In this document: positions 34,701-42,211 of the stretch, in pieces | Numbering within the stretch: the stretch's first letter is position 1 | How the letters are laid out: each line of letters begins with the position of its first letter | Source of the DNA: Janthinobacterium sp. B9-8 | GTDB lineage: Bacteria > Pseudomonadota > Gammaproteobacteria > Burkholderiales > Chitinibacteraceae | Assembly (NCBI RefSeq): GCF_000969645.2 | Contig: NZ_CP014222.1 | Coordinates: 2,111,740-2,175,739, forward strand | DNA: 64,000 nt | Direction of reading: 5' to 3' | Notes under the pieces: model-generated | Seen by the model: the letters and a program-made list of their open reading frames with translations, nothing else | Databases searched by the model: none | Told to the model about the DNA's origin: nothing | Program-made: the position numbers and the translations under genes

Positions 34701-36309
34701 GATTGTTGAATTAAAACAAGGCGGCAAGCTGATCGACCGGCTGATTACCGATCTTAGCCTGCAAGCGGCGCAAGAAATGCACACGGTCAGCCAAAGCATT
34801 CAGCTAAAAGAGGGTAAGGCAGATATCAGCCTGCCTGCCGATGCACAAGCCGTGCGCCTACAGCTTTTAGATAGCGGCGATGCGGCGTTTCGCAGTGTGA
34901 TCGATGATTTAATCGATTACCCCTATGGCTGCGTAGAGCAAACCGCCAGCCGCCTGCTGCCCTTAAGCCTTGCTTACCAAAAGCTCAGCGACGCCCCAGC
35001 GCCTATGCGCGCTGCCTTGCGCCAGCGTATCGAAAACGCACGTTTACGCTTACTAAAAATGAGCGGCAGCGGCGCGGTCTTTAGCTGGTGGGGCGACAGC
35101 ACGGCAGGCGACCCGATGCTGACCAGCTACGCCCGCCTTGCCGAAGCACAGGCCAGCCGTGCGCTGGGCCTAAGCCCAAGGCTGGCCAACAGCAAATCCT
35201 TCCAAACGCTGTATGCCAATCAAGTAAAATCCATGCCGCCGCTGCATCAGGCGCTTACTTTATGGATGGCGGCCGACACCGGCGAGGCGATTCGCACCCA
35301 GCTTTCCGGTCTTGTCGATCAGCTGGCAAAAACCAGCCCTTCAGCAAATACGGCCAAGGCCAATATCATGAACTCGCCCGATTCGGCGCAAGGCCAGCAG
35401 GCCGCGCTGGTGCTGGTCAGCAAGCTGGCCAGCCAGCACAAGCTCGCACTGCCGGACGCCATCAAAACATCGGCCAAAACGGCAACGCTCAGCCTTAAAA
35501 AATCAAACAAGCCATGGCTGCAGGCACTGGCAGCATGGAGCAGTGGCGAGCTAGCTGACACCGCACAGCTGCTGGCCACACTCAGCCAGAACACACCAAC
35601 GCTGGAGCGCTCCCTCGCCCTGCTGTGGTTGCAAGATGAGTGGAAAACCGCCAAGGCCGGCACGCTTGCGCCACAGGGGGCATGGCGCAAAAACGCAGGT
35701 AGCAGCGGCGGCATTGAATGGCGTTTAAACAGCAAAGCCACAGAAACATTGACTGTTCAGGTAGCTAAAGCACCGGCCTTACTCAATGCCACGCTGAAAT
35801 ACGATAGCGCCAGCAAAGCAGCAAGCGCGCTGCCAGTGAGCATTACCCGTCAGCTTTATGTATTAGAGCCCAAAGGAGAGGCGGGCTTTACCGCCAAGCC
35901 TGTGCCCTGGACCAGTAAGCTGGCGACCGACAAATTGTATATCGATGAAATCGTGCTGCAATCGAAAAAAACCTACCGCTACGGCCTGATTGAAGCGGCA
36001 CTGCCACCGGGAGCCATGATTGAAGAGCAGCATTGGGGATTAAATATCGACAATCTGCCGGGGCAGGATAAATACGAGGATGAGGAAGGAAACGAGCAAA
36101 ACACCCTCGCCGTCCAGCCCATGCAACAGCGCCCCCTAGGCTACGCCCAGCCTGTGGCCGTGCTAGATGGCAAAGTCGTGCAGCGGCAGATTATCCGCTT
36201 CACCCAAGCGGGCCGCTTTACCCTGCCTGTAGCACGCTACTTTAGAATGTATCAGCCAGACGAAGCCGCGCTAGAAGAAGGAGCTGCTCGTGTTGTGGAG
36301 ATTCGCTAA
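31729..36309 (+). CDS. yfaS: Alpha-2-macroglobulin family protein, YfaS-like
   Basis: A 1526-residue secreted protein of the bacterial alpha-2-macroglobulin family, thought to trap proteases in the periplasm. Repeated macroglobulin beta-domains fill residues 60-800 (IVTDRPLYRPGDEVNVSLVGR is typical), followed by the LGVVDEMIYLL and FRMPDALSRWRITARA regions. The thioester motif is intact: YPYGCVEQTASRL, with Cys at residue 1068. The ATG at 31729 has a GGAAG site; the frame is also open upstream into yfaT. Residues 3-38 are encoded by a CACAGAG repeat, giving an unusually long N-region before the hydrophobic core and a cleavage site near residue 52 (SPSFA-ADY). No lipobox is seen. Confidence 0.92.
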   Translation: MQNLEPQRAQSFTEKNLKKRFGFLCGSLCSPFTLWFKILIFAGALLHSPSFAADYAVRGNTFYLLSDSDFASTDEATVRLEASTYDAQSYGGVDILVYRVPKPLDFLKQQKDPHKLDLKGNYQGEGAANALRYLWDQWYTRSRKAWQRVFSAPARGAVTQAAPALKTPPPTTTRYTAVRQYQPLKGFELVNEFRYPLHLAKPEAANKAGRLEGSSSERGVTPGNVRVPLGKLAPGLYIIEGYLGSYRAATLLFVSDTALVTKVSSEQMLAWTAHKQSGAAVADSELVWSDGNGTLKSGDTDKEGITVFKKTAPEQSYVYGIDSKGGAMISENFYYPAEVNNSKLYIVTDRPLYRPGDEVNVSLVGRQFESARESSRLKAETVQLMLRDPAGTELSRQEIKISNDGATSRFTLPDNAVAGGYELRLVYQNTPYAAPFRVSEYTKPHYDISIDLDKAALKTGEEVSGKVSMRYPDGRPVAGASVELVLRSQRVSMVNAEVQYQGLFPLKVKQDTLKLDASGNARFSLPAATDPSRYVLRVIGSQSGAYPVTASREVLIDSAASRYHIVPDKQFSAPNETARFKLISDWPGQNKPASWNAQRLEDRSTQSGTLAGNVQQFDIQFKQAGNYQINLLDAAGKPLGQSSFIVSGKGLNVAPGSISLLFDRENYAVGETAEGVLSFPEDVNDALLTLELENVQEKATLAQGGDWLKLNKINARQWKISLPIVKDYRPNMTFSVLYIKHGSHTFQNRGLAVIQPKIDVAIKSDKKEYQPGDMVTLELSSSVAGKGAPAQLSLGVVDEMIYLLQPEITPDIYDFFYHARRNAVRTSASLNFYGYDMAWSPRAGGEDEMRYSSRSQKMLVRPRRDNMDTAYWNGALKTDANGKLKIQFRMPDALSRWRITARAIDNDGVVGQKTHYINSNKAAYVQWAAAKTFREGDTPSLQIAVTQQAEKAQYQLVTRAGNSVQKEQTLNLTKGTSYIPLETGPLQNGQLIVELKQGGKLIDRLITDLSLQAAQEMHTVSQSIQLKEGKADISLPADAQAVRLQLLDSGDAAFRSVIDDLIDYPYGCVEQTASRLLPLSLAYQKLSDAPAPMRAALRQRIENARLRLLKMSGSGAVFSWWGDSTAGDPMLTSYARLAEAQASRALGLSPRLANSKSFQTLYANQVKSMPPLHQALTLWMAADTGEAIRTQLSGLVDQLAKTSPSANTAKANIMNSPDSAQGQQAALVLVSKLASQHKLALPDAIKTSAKTATLSLKKSNKPWLQALAAWSSGELADTAQLLATLSQNTPTLERSLALLWLQDEWKTAKAGTLAPQGAWRKNAGSSGGIEWRLNSKATETLTVQVAKAPALLNATLKYDSASKAASALPVSITRQLYVLEPKGEAGFTAKPVPWTSKLATDKLYIDEIVLQSKKTYRYGLIEAALPPGAMIEEQHWGLNIDNLPGQDKYEDEEGNEQNTLAVQPMQQRPLGYAQPVAVLDGKVVQRQIIRFTQAGRFTLPVARYFRMYQPDEAALEEGAARVVEIR
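31735..31842. repeat. CACAGAG-family palindromic repeat, type A, inside the yfaS 5' end (copy 3)
   Basis: A perfect 17-bp terminal inverted repeat, AATCTTGAACCACAGAG (31735-31751) and CTCTGTGGTTCAAGATT (31826-31842), encloses further CACAGAG/CTCTGTG heptamers. It begins two codons after the yfaS start codon and is translated in frame. Confidence 0.92.
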
Positions 36310-36799
36310 GCCGAAATCCCCCCTAGCCCCCCTTTTTCAAAGGGGGGAAGCGACCTATGCAGCGCACTGGGGAGCTGTTTGCTCTGCGCAAAACGGCGAC
36401 AGTAAGCACCACGCCTCCCCCTTTGAAAAAGGGGGATTGAGGGGGATTTGCCTGTTCATTCTGCTCCTCACCAGCAACCAAGCCACAGCCAGCACGCCCT
36501 GCCAGCCCTTGCCAGAAATCCAGCAAAGGCTGGAGCAACTGGCGCGTGGCTGGCATAGCACACTGGCGCTAGAAACCGGCTATGCACCGCCAGCACGCTA
36601 TACCGTTTGCCAGTTAAAAAGTGGCCTGCCCTTTGCGGATCACCCGCTAAAACGTATTTATATCCGTGGGCTTGCCAGCGAGAACGATGAAATCACCCTC
36701 GCCCACGAATACCTGCACCTCGCCTTCAGCCACCACCCACGCGGCCACTATGAGGTGTTTATCGAAGCCATGGCAAGACGCCTTGTGGGGGTGCAGTGA
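36290..36799 (+). CDS. yfaQ: YfaQ-like protein (short DUF2300), N-terminus carries a repeat
   Basis: A 169-residue protein. The mature part has CQPLPEIQQRLEQLARGWHSTLALETGYAPPARYTVCQLKSGLPF and a zinc-protease-like ITLAHEYLHLAFSHHPRG, which I associate with the DUF2300 family of E. coli YfaQ. It is much shorter than the E. coli protein as I remember it. The GTG start at 36290 has a strong AGAAGGAG site inside the yfaS end. A second type of repeat (36314-36449) is translated in frame between the first residues (MLWRFA) and the signal-peptide core (ICLFILLLTSNQATA). A TTG at 36437 is a weaker alternative start after the repeat. Confidence 0.72.
   Translation: MLWRFAKPKSPLAPLFQRGEATYAAHWGAVCSAQNGDSKHHASPFEKGGLRGICLFILLLTSNQATASTPCQPLPEIQQRLEQLARGWHSTLALETGYAPPARYTVCQLKSGLPFADHPLKRIYIRGLASENDEITLAHEYLHLAFSHHPRGHYEVFIEAMARRLVGVQ
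36314..36449. repeat. C-rich inverted repeat element (CCCCCT/AGGGGG)
   Basis: Two arms (36314-36347 and 36414-36449) are near-inverted copies, each combining CCCCCTTT and AAAGGGGG blocks and each individually palindromic. They flank a 66-bp centre. Similar elements are, from memory, dispersed in many proteobacterial genomes. This one lies in the yfaS-yfaQ junction and is read in frame by yfaQ. Confidence 0.82.
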
Positions 36800-36821
36800 A
36801 ATACCCGAACACTTAAAAAGT

Positions 36822-36937
36822 TCTGTAGACACAGAGCTACGAAGAGCACACGGAGAAAACCTATAAGAAGAAGGTCTTAACGCTTTCGTTTTTCTCTGTG
36901 TTCTGCTTTTAAACTCTGTGTTCTCTGTGTCTACAGA
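36822..36937. repeat. CACAGAG-family palindromic repeat, type B (copy 4)
   Basis: Bounded by perfect 15-bp ends TCTGTAGACACAGAG (36822-36836) and CTCTGTGTCTACAGA (36923-36937). The interior carries GAGCACACGGAGAAAAC and TTTTTCTCTGTGTTCT arms. It occupies the gap between yfaQ and yfaP. Confidence 0.9.
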
Positions 36938-36990
36938 TCTTAGGTTTTCTCAGCTTTCCGCCTTAACGCGCATTTATTCGGATCAACACC

Positions 36991-37767
36991 ATGAAGCCTT
37001 TAGCCCTGTTTCTCTGCCTTTTGAGCCCCTTTGCCGCTGCCGCCGGTTTGCAGATCGACGCTCCTGCTGGTGGCTGGCGTAATACGACGGGTAAGCCCGA
37101 GCGCTATACGCAAAACGTGCAGTATCCGGCCACGCTGGTGAATACGCCTGAAAACCAAGGCAAGATGGCCTTGATTCGTGGGCATATTGGCAAAACGCCT
37201 AAGGAGCTTCCCAAGGGAGAAGACAACCCGCCTTACCGATTAATCGTTAACGGCGTACCCATGCCGCTGCGCGTTGATGCCGATGGCAGCTTCTCGCGCC
37301 CCTATTCTTTTGGCCGTGGCGCTAATAGCGTAGAAATTCAAAGCCCAGATGGTAAAGAGCGCGCGGCCACTCAGTTTTTTGATAGCAATAAAGACCGCCC
37401 ACAAACCAAATTACGCGTGGTGCTGTCGTGGAATACCAATAGCACCGATCTGGATTTACACGTCATTAGCCCGGATGGCGAGCACACTTATTATGGCAAC
37501 CGCGTCAGCAAAAACGGCGGCGCGCTTGATATCGACGTCACCTCCGGCTACGGCCCGGAAATCTACGCCAACCCCAGCCCGCCCAAGGGCCGCTATCTGG
37601 TGTATGTCAATTACTACGGCGGCTATGATGCAAAACCCGCCATGACCATCGCCCAGCTTTCCATCATCAACAACGAAAACACCCTGCACGAGAAACAACA
37701 GCTGTTTAATGTTCCCATGCGTAAAACAGGGGATTTAACGCTGGTAGGCAGCTTTGTTTATCCATAG
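36991..37767 (+). CDS. yfaP: YfaP-like secreted protein (DUF2135)
   Basis: A 258-residue secreted protein with a signal peptide (MKPLALFLCLLSPFAAAA). The C-terminal DUF2135 domain (about 135-255) reads LRVVLSWNTNSTDLDLHVISPDGEHTYYGNR and continues with GPEIYANPSPPKGRYLVYVNYYGG, a beta-sandwich with an acidic, probably metal-binding DLDLH motif. The first half looks like a carbohydrate-binding-type beta domain (DNPPYRLIVNGVPMPLRVDADGSFSRPYSFGRGANSVEI). As I recall, E. coli YfaP has the same length. It is the last gene of the YfaS cluster; its role is unknown. Confidence 0.87.
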   Translation: MKPLALFLCLLSPFAAAAGLQIDAPAGGWRNTTGKPERYTQNVQYPATLVNTPENQGKMALIRGHIGKTPKELPKGEDNPPYRLIVNGVPMPLRVDADGSFSRPYSFGRGANSVEIQSPDGKERAATQFFDSNKDRPQTKLRVVLSWNTNSTDLDLHVISPDGEHTYYGNRVSKNGGALDIDVTSGYGPEIYANPSPPKGRYLVYVNYYGGYDAKPAMTIAQLSIINNENTLHEKQQLFNVPMRKTGDLTLVGSFVYP

Positions 37768-37778
37768 GTTAGCCGGGC

Positions 37779-38600
37779 ATGAACGCCGTCTACTTACACA
37801 CCTTTTGCACAAAGTGTTCAATGACCGCATCTCCCAATCCCCCTTGGTCTCGCTTGTTTCCTGCTTGCTGGCTCATCCTTACCCTCAGCCTACTTATGCT
37901 CTGGCATGGCCCTATTACCCAGCATGCTCATTACCATGATTTTGCTGATCAGCGCGCTGGCTTTGGCGTACCTAATTTATTGGATGTGTTTTCTAATGCG
38001 GGCTTTGCACTGATCGGTCTGTGGGGCTTAAGGCTCTGCTGGCATCAAACAAGCATCAGCCGCGCGGGCTGGGTTTTAGGGTTTTTTAGCCTGATTCTGA
38101 CTGCGCTTGGCTCTGCCTGGTATCACCTTGCGCCTGATGACACACGACTGATTTGGGATCGCTTACCCATTGCGCTAGCGTGCGCTGGTTTTTTATCGGC
38201 GCTGGCCAGCCAGTTACATGGGCAGCTCAATAGCCGCTGGTTTGCTCTGCCCCTAGCTTTATGGGCGATATTTTCTGTGAGCTACTGGGTAGTCACGCAG
38301 GATTTACGCCCTTATTTATTGCTACAGGCCTTGCCCTTGATTTTGCTGCCTTTGTGGCAATGGCAAATCGGTGGCAAACACCGCGCTTTCTGGCTGATGC
38401 TACTCGCAAGCCTTTGCTATATTTTAGCCAAAATCACCGAGCTGCAAGATCAGGCTTTATTTCATACACTGCACCAAATCATTTCTGGCCACACGCTTAA
38501 ACACCTTTTTGCAAGCGTTGCCTGCCTGTTTATTTTGCTATCGAGAAAATATGAAATTGCCCAAACTACAGCCCATGCATCTGATTCGCCGCGCGGCTAA
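37779..38600 (+). CDS. Ceramidase-like (CREST-type) membrane protein
   Basis: A 273-residue integral membrane protein with about seven segments. The motifs NLLDVFSNAGFALIGLWGL, LTALGSAWYHLAPDDTRLIWDRLPIAL and GHTLKHLFASVACL contain the spaced Ser, His and Asp residues of the alkaline ceramidase/CREST hydrolase superfamily; the GSAWYHLAPDD block is the strongest. Substrates of bacterial members are mostly unknown. A second start at 37821 is possible. Its last 50 bases overlap the next gene in another frame, so the two are likely co-translated. It begins 11 bases after yfaP, suggesting it belongs to the same operon. Confidence 0.75.
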   Translation: MNAVYLHTFCTKCSMTASPNPPWSRLFPACWLILTLSLLMLWHGPITQHAHYHDFADQRAGFGVPNLLDVFSNAGFALIGLWGLRLCWHQTSISRAGWVLGFFSLILTALGSAWYHLAPDDTRLIWDRLPIALACAGFLSALASQLHGQLNSRWFALPLALWAIFSVSYWVVTQDLRPYLLLQALPLILLPLWQWQIGGKHRAFWLMLLASLCYILAKITELQDQALFHTLHQIISGHTLKHLFASVACLFILLSRKYEIAQTTAHASDSPRG

Positions 38601-40089
38601 ACCGCTCCATCACTTGCTTGGCGCGATGCTGTTTAGCTTCAGTATTCCCGCGCTGGCTGGCAGCAGCTTGCCCGATTTTCAGGCCAATATCAGTGATATG
38701 CTCAGTATTCGCGCCGAGGCTTATCAATTTGCCGAGCTGCACCAAATTATTGGCAGCAGTGCTACGCCTAAATTAAACCGGCAGCAAAGCGAGCAATTGC
38801 GCAATATTATTCAACGCTATATGAGCAGCCGTGCACGCCTCATGCCCGAAGTAGAGCGAGTTTCGCCTTGCTTTTCGCTGATCGCCCCCATCCGCCTCAA
38901 CATACAAAAGCCAAGCGATACCGGCCTGCCCGAGCTATGCACAGCATCCAAAGGGCGAATGTGGTCGCCCTCGCTCAACCCCTATGATGCTGCGGGCAAA
39001 CAGCTAATTGGTGAAATAGCACGCGGCCTGGCTGCTGCGCTGGTGCTGATGGATAGCTATCAGATTGCCATTGAGCCCTACGCTCAAAACGCCGAGCTGC
39101 GTTATCTGATGAATTACGATATGCAAAACAAGGTGCAAATTGATCAGCTTATTCATCAATACCGCTCTGCCGACGTTCATTCCCAGCTGCTGCTGGCCAC
39201 TGATCTGATCGATCAGTATTTTAAAATCCAGCGCGAAGGCGGCAGCACACCGGATGCGCTTGAACAATATCTTTACACTCTGAGCCAAAGCACGGTCTGG
39301 TATGTGAATCAGCGTAAAAACACCTGGACTAACCCACTGCAAGTCACGCAATTTGTACTGGAAGACTTTAATCAGCAAAAAAAAGTAGCGCTCAATACAC
39401 TGAGTTTTGGTCTCAGTTTTGGCTTTGGCCAGATGGTGGGGCTGGTGCAAACCCGCAGTGGCAAGCTGCGCCAGTTAGATAAAAGTGAGCTTGCCCAGCT
39501 TGAATCCGAAATGAAGCCGCTGGATATTTTGCTGGAGAAAACTCCTTTCCGCCTCACCGATAAAATGATCCCCGGCTATTACGGCCATATGGCAGTGTGG
39601 CTGGGCAGCGAGGCCGAGCTCAAAGAAATAGGCGCATGGGAAACCATTCCCAGCCAGTGGCAAGAGCAAGTCCGCAAGGGGAAACGGATCGTTGAGGCGC
39701 TGCGCTCTGGCGTAACGCTCAGCACACTTGATCATTTTATGAATATTGATGATCTTTTAGTGCTGCGCGATCAGCGCCCGCTTAATCCAGAATACCTGCG
39801 CAATGCCGCCCTCACCGCCGTGCAGCAACTCGGCAAAGAATACGACTTTAACTTTGATGTGATGACACACGAGCGCATTGTTTGCTCGGAGCTGGCCTAT
39901 GTGGTCTTTCCGGATATCGACTGGCCCTTAGCCCAAACACTGGGGCGCTACACCATCAGCCCGGATAACGTCGCCCAACTTGCCGTGGGCGAATCACCGG
40001 TTTTTAGCCCCGTAATTATGTATCGCGATGGCAAGCGAGAAGCTGATCAATTGCAAGAAAAACTACAAGCACTTATTGCAAGGAATTAA
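38551..40089 (+). CDS. YiiX/YebB-like permuted papain-fold (NlpC/P60-type) secreted protein
   Basis: A 512-residue protein with a signal peptide (LHHLLGAMLFSFSIPALA-GSS). The C-terminal domain (about 330-490) has the His of YYGHMAVWLG, then DDLLVLRDQRPLNPEYLRNAAL, and the Cys of HERIVCSELAYVVFPDIDWP. This His-before-Cys order is that of circularly permuted NlpC/P60 enzymes such as YiiX, which cleave amide or lipid ester bonds. The N-terminal 300 residues are helical and unfamiliar. The ATG at 38551 lies within the upstream ceramidase-like gene; 38575 is an alternative. Together the pair suggests an envelope lipid or peptidoglycan function, which is inference. Confidence 0.78.
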   Translation: MKLPKLQPMHLIRRAAKPLHHLLGAMLFSFSIPALAGSSLPDFQANISDMLSIRAEAYQFAELHQIIGSSATPKLNRQQSEQLRNIIQRYMSSRARLMPEVERVSPCFSLIAPIRLNIQKPSDTGLPELCTASKGRMWSPSLNPYDAAGKQLIGEIARGLAAALVLMDSYQIAIEPYAQNAELRYLMNYDMQNKVQIDQLIHQYRSADVHSQLLLATDLIDQYFKIQREGGSTPDALEQYLYTLSQSTVWYVNQRKNTWTNPLQVTQFVLEDFNQQKKVALNTLSFGLSFGFGQMVGLVQTRSGKLRQLDKSELAQLESEMKPLDILLEKTPFRLTDKMIPGYYGHMAVWLGSEAELKEIGAWETIPSQWQEQVRKGKRIVEALRSGVTLSTLDHFMNIDDLLVLRDQRPLNPEYLRNAALTAVQQLGKEYDFNFDVMTHERIVCSELAYVVFPDIDWPLAQTLGRYTISPDNVAQLAVGESPVFSPVIMYRDGKREADQLQEKLQALIARN

Positions 40090-40142
40090 GCCCAGCCTAG
40101 TGCATTGGAAAAGCGTAGTGTTGCATAGGGTGTGCAAGTCGT

Positions 40143-40237
40143 TTTTCTTGCGCACCGCCTCTCTGCGCTCCGCCTGCGTTGTTGCACGGCCTATAAAAAA
40201 CGGCTCCCCCAATGGTATAGAGCGGTGCGCAAGAAAA
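40143..40237. repeat. Inverted repeat between convergent genes
   Basis: TTTTCTTGCGCACCGC (40143-40158) and GCGGTGCGCAAGAAAA (40222-40237) are a perfect 16-bp inverted pair enclosing 63 bp. T-runs at both outer ends would let the element act as a bidirectional terminator. The interior is GC-rich with no gene. It may also be a small dispersed element. Confidence 0.65.
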
Positions 40238-40252
40238 TATTGAGTCAATCAA

Positions 40253-41737
40253 TCACGCATGCAAATGCATCGCCTGCCTTTGAGGCGCGACGGTGGCTTT
40301 ATTTTTAGATTGCTTACCCGCGTAATCACTGGCAATTAAATCTTGAGCCGTGGCCAAAGCTACGCCCTGCTCTTCCACTAAATATTGCACCACCATTTTC
40401 GCCAACCTATCCAGCGCAATGCGGTGCGTGGCATCGGTGTTTTGATACAGCCAATCGCTAAACGTCATAAATTGATTAAATGGCGAATCGCCTAGTAATA
40501 CCGGCAGGGTATGGGCAAAGCGGCCAGAATTGGCGACTAAATCCCAATAGCGCGAAAAGCGCACCAAGCGCTGCATGGTGGCAAAATCGATTACCTTGTT
40601 TGCCAGAATGGTGTACGGCGGAAAGCTGTCGTAGACCATGCCAAAATCCTCAGTATGGCGAATAATCGGCGTGCCGCGCAGGCGTTTTAAAATACCGAAT
40701 TGAATTTCATGCGGGCGTAGCGCGTAAAGCTGATCGAAGCCTCGGCCAAAACTCGCCATATCTTCCCCCGGCAAGCCCGCAATCAAATCCACATGCAAAT
40801 GCGCGTGCGAATGCTCAATTAGCCAGGAAATATTATCCGCCGCTTTCTCATTATTTTGCTTACGGCTCACCAAGGCTTGCACTTCAGGATTAAAGCTTTG
40901 AATGCCGATCTCAAATTGCAAAGCACCGGCAGGAAACTGGCTAATGCCCGCCTTTAAGGCTTCGGGCAAATGATCAGGCACTACTTCAAAGTGAGCAAAT
41001 ACTGGGTCATCTGGATGGGCGGCAATTTTATCCAGAAAGAACTGCATGATTTTTAAGCTAGATTTGATATTCAGATTAAACGTGCGATCCACAAATTTAA
41101 ACAACCGCGCGCCGCGCTGATACAGCGTTTCCATCTCGGCCAGAAATACATCCAGATCAAACGGCCACGCTGTTTTATCCAGCGCCGACAAACAGAACTC
41201 GCACTTAAACGGGCAACCTCGGGAAGCCTCTACATACAGAGTGCGGTGAGCAATATCTTCATCGGTATAGAGGGAATACGGCAGCGCCAAATCATTTAGC
41301 GGTGGCTGCACACCCACATGCGTTTTCATCAAAGGCTGCGGGCCTTGCAAAATCTGCTTACAAAGCTGCGGCAAAGTCACCTCGCCCCAACCGGTAATCA
41401 GGAAATCCGCCAACTTAACAATACTTTGCTCAGCGCTTTCATAAGAGACCTCGGGCCCGCCCAAGATAATCTTGATGTGCGGTGCAACGCGTTTAAGCAT
41501 CGCCACCACCCGCTCTGTTTCCTCAACATTCCAGATATACACGCCAAAACCAATAATCTTGGGATGTTTAGCCAGCAATCGCTCCACAATCTCGGTGGTC
41601 TTGGTGCCAATCACAAACTCCGCCAGCTGCGTCTCCCCCCGCAAATCGCCCATATTGGCCAGCAAATAACGCAGCCCCAGTGAAGCATGGGTGTAGCGAG
41701 CGTTGAGAGTAGAAAGAATAATCGACATGGCAGACAT
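40253..41737 (-). CDS. Cobalamin-binding-type radical SAM protein (DUF4080-like)
   Basis: A 494-residue protein with an N-terminal B12-binding-like Rossmann domain (IIGFGVYIWNVEETERVVAMLKRVAPHIKIILGGPEVSYE), a radical SAM core with the cluster motif GCPFKCEFC (about residues 179-187), and a C-terminal domain of DUF4080 type. It should bind a 4Fe-4S cluster and S-adenosylmethionine; the substrate is unknown. The cobalamin-binding motif DxHxxG is not evident, so cobalamin may not be bound. It is a single gene facing the YiiX-like gene across an inverted repeat. Confidence 0.9.
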   Translation of the reverse strand: MSAMSIILSTLNARYTHASLGLRYLLANMGDLRGETQLAEFVIGTKTTEIVERLLAKHPKIIGFGVYIWNVEETERVVAMLKRVAPHIKIILGGPEVSYESAEQSIVKLADFLITGWGEVTLPQLCKQILQGPQPLMKTHVGVQPPLNDLALPYSLYTDEDIAHRTLYVEASRGCPFKCEFCLSALDKTAWPFDLDVFLAEMETLYQRGARLFKFVDRTFNLNIKSSLKIMQFFLDKIAAHPDDPVFAHFEVVPDHLPEALKAGISQFPAGALQFEIGIQSFNPEVQALVSRKQNNEKAADNISWLIEHSHAHLHVDLIAGLPGEDMASFGRGFDQLYALRPHEIQFGILKRLRGTPIIRHTEDFGMVYDSFPPYTILANKVIDFATMQRLVRFSRYWDLVANSGRFAHTLPVLLGDSPFNQFMTFSDWLYQNTDATHRIALDRLAKMVVQYLVEEQGVALATAQDLIASDYAGKQSKNKATVAPQRQAMHLHA

Positions 41738-41989
41738 CTGGCTGAGGCAAAAGGGGGTATTTTACGGGTTAATAGACACAGGAGGCGATCAAATATAGGG
41801 AATACAAAAAATGTCATGCCTCGCCCGCTGTGCCTATATAAAATCAAACCATTCAGAAAAACCAGTACAGCTATCAAGAAAAATAACCGTAAGCAAAACA
41901 CTGAACTGACAAATATCCAGCGGCGAAGCAAACTTTCAAGCATTGTTGAAACATTCAAACCATCACAGTTAATTTAACCAAAGAAGCCC

Positions 41990-42163
41990 ATGCAAACCAA
42001 AAAACACTACACGACTTCCCGGTTCATTAACTACTTCACCCACGCAAGCTTGCTATTATTCATTTCCATATCAAACATGGCTTTTGCAGATGACTTTGAA
42101 AACCCCGAAAGACACATTCAGCATATTTATCAAGAGAAAATAAAGCAAACACTTAGCAACTAG
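41990..42163 (+). CDS. Small secreted peptide precursor (57 residues)
   Basis: This short frame starts at an ATG with an AAAGAAG site upstream. It encodes a basic N-region (MQTKKHYTTSRF), a hydrophobic core (ASLLLFISISNM) and a good signal-peptidase site AFA-DD, leaving a mature peptide of about 24 residues that is mostly helical and highly charged (DDFENPERHIQHIYQEKIKQ). I know no family. It lies in a 760-base AT-rich gap unlike the flanking genes, with a second tiny frame and a terminator downstream. It could be a real secreted peptide or the stump of a longer secreted protein. Confidence 0.45.
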   Translation: MQTKKHYTTSRFINYFTHASLLLFISISNMAFADDFENPERHIQHIYQEKIKQTLSN

Positions 42164-42211
42164 CCTCTCTCTATTTTAAAAGCAATAAAAAGTATATCTT
42201 AGGCGATCCAA

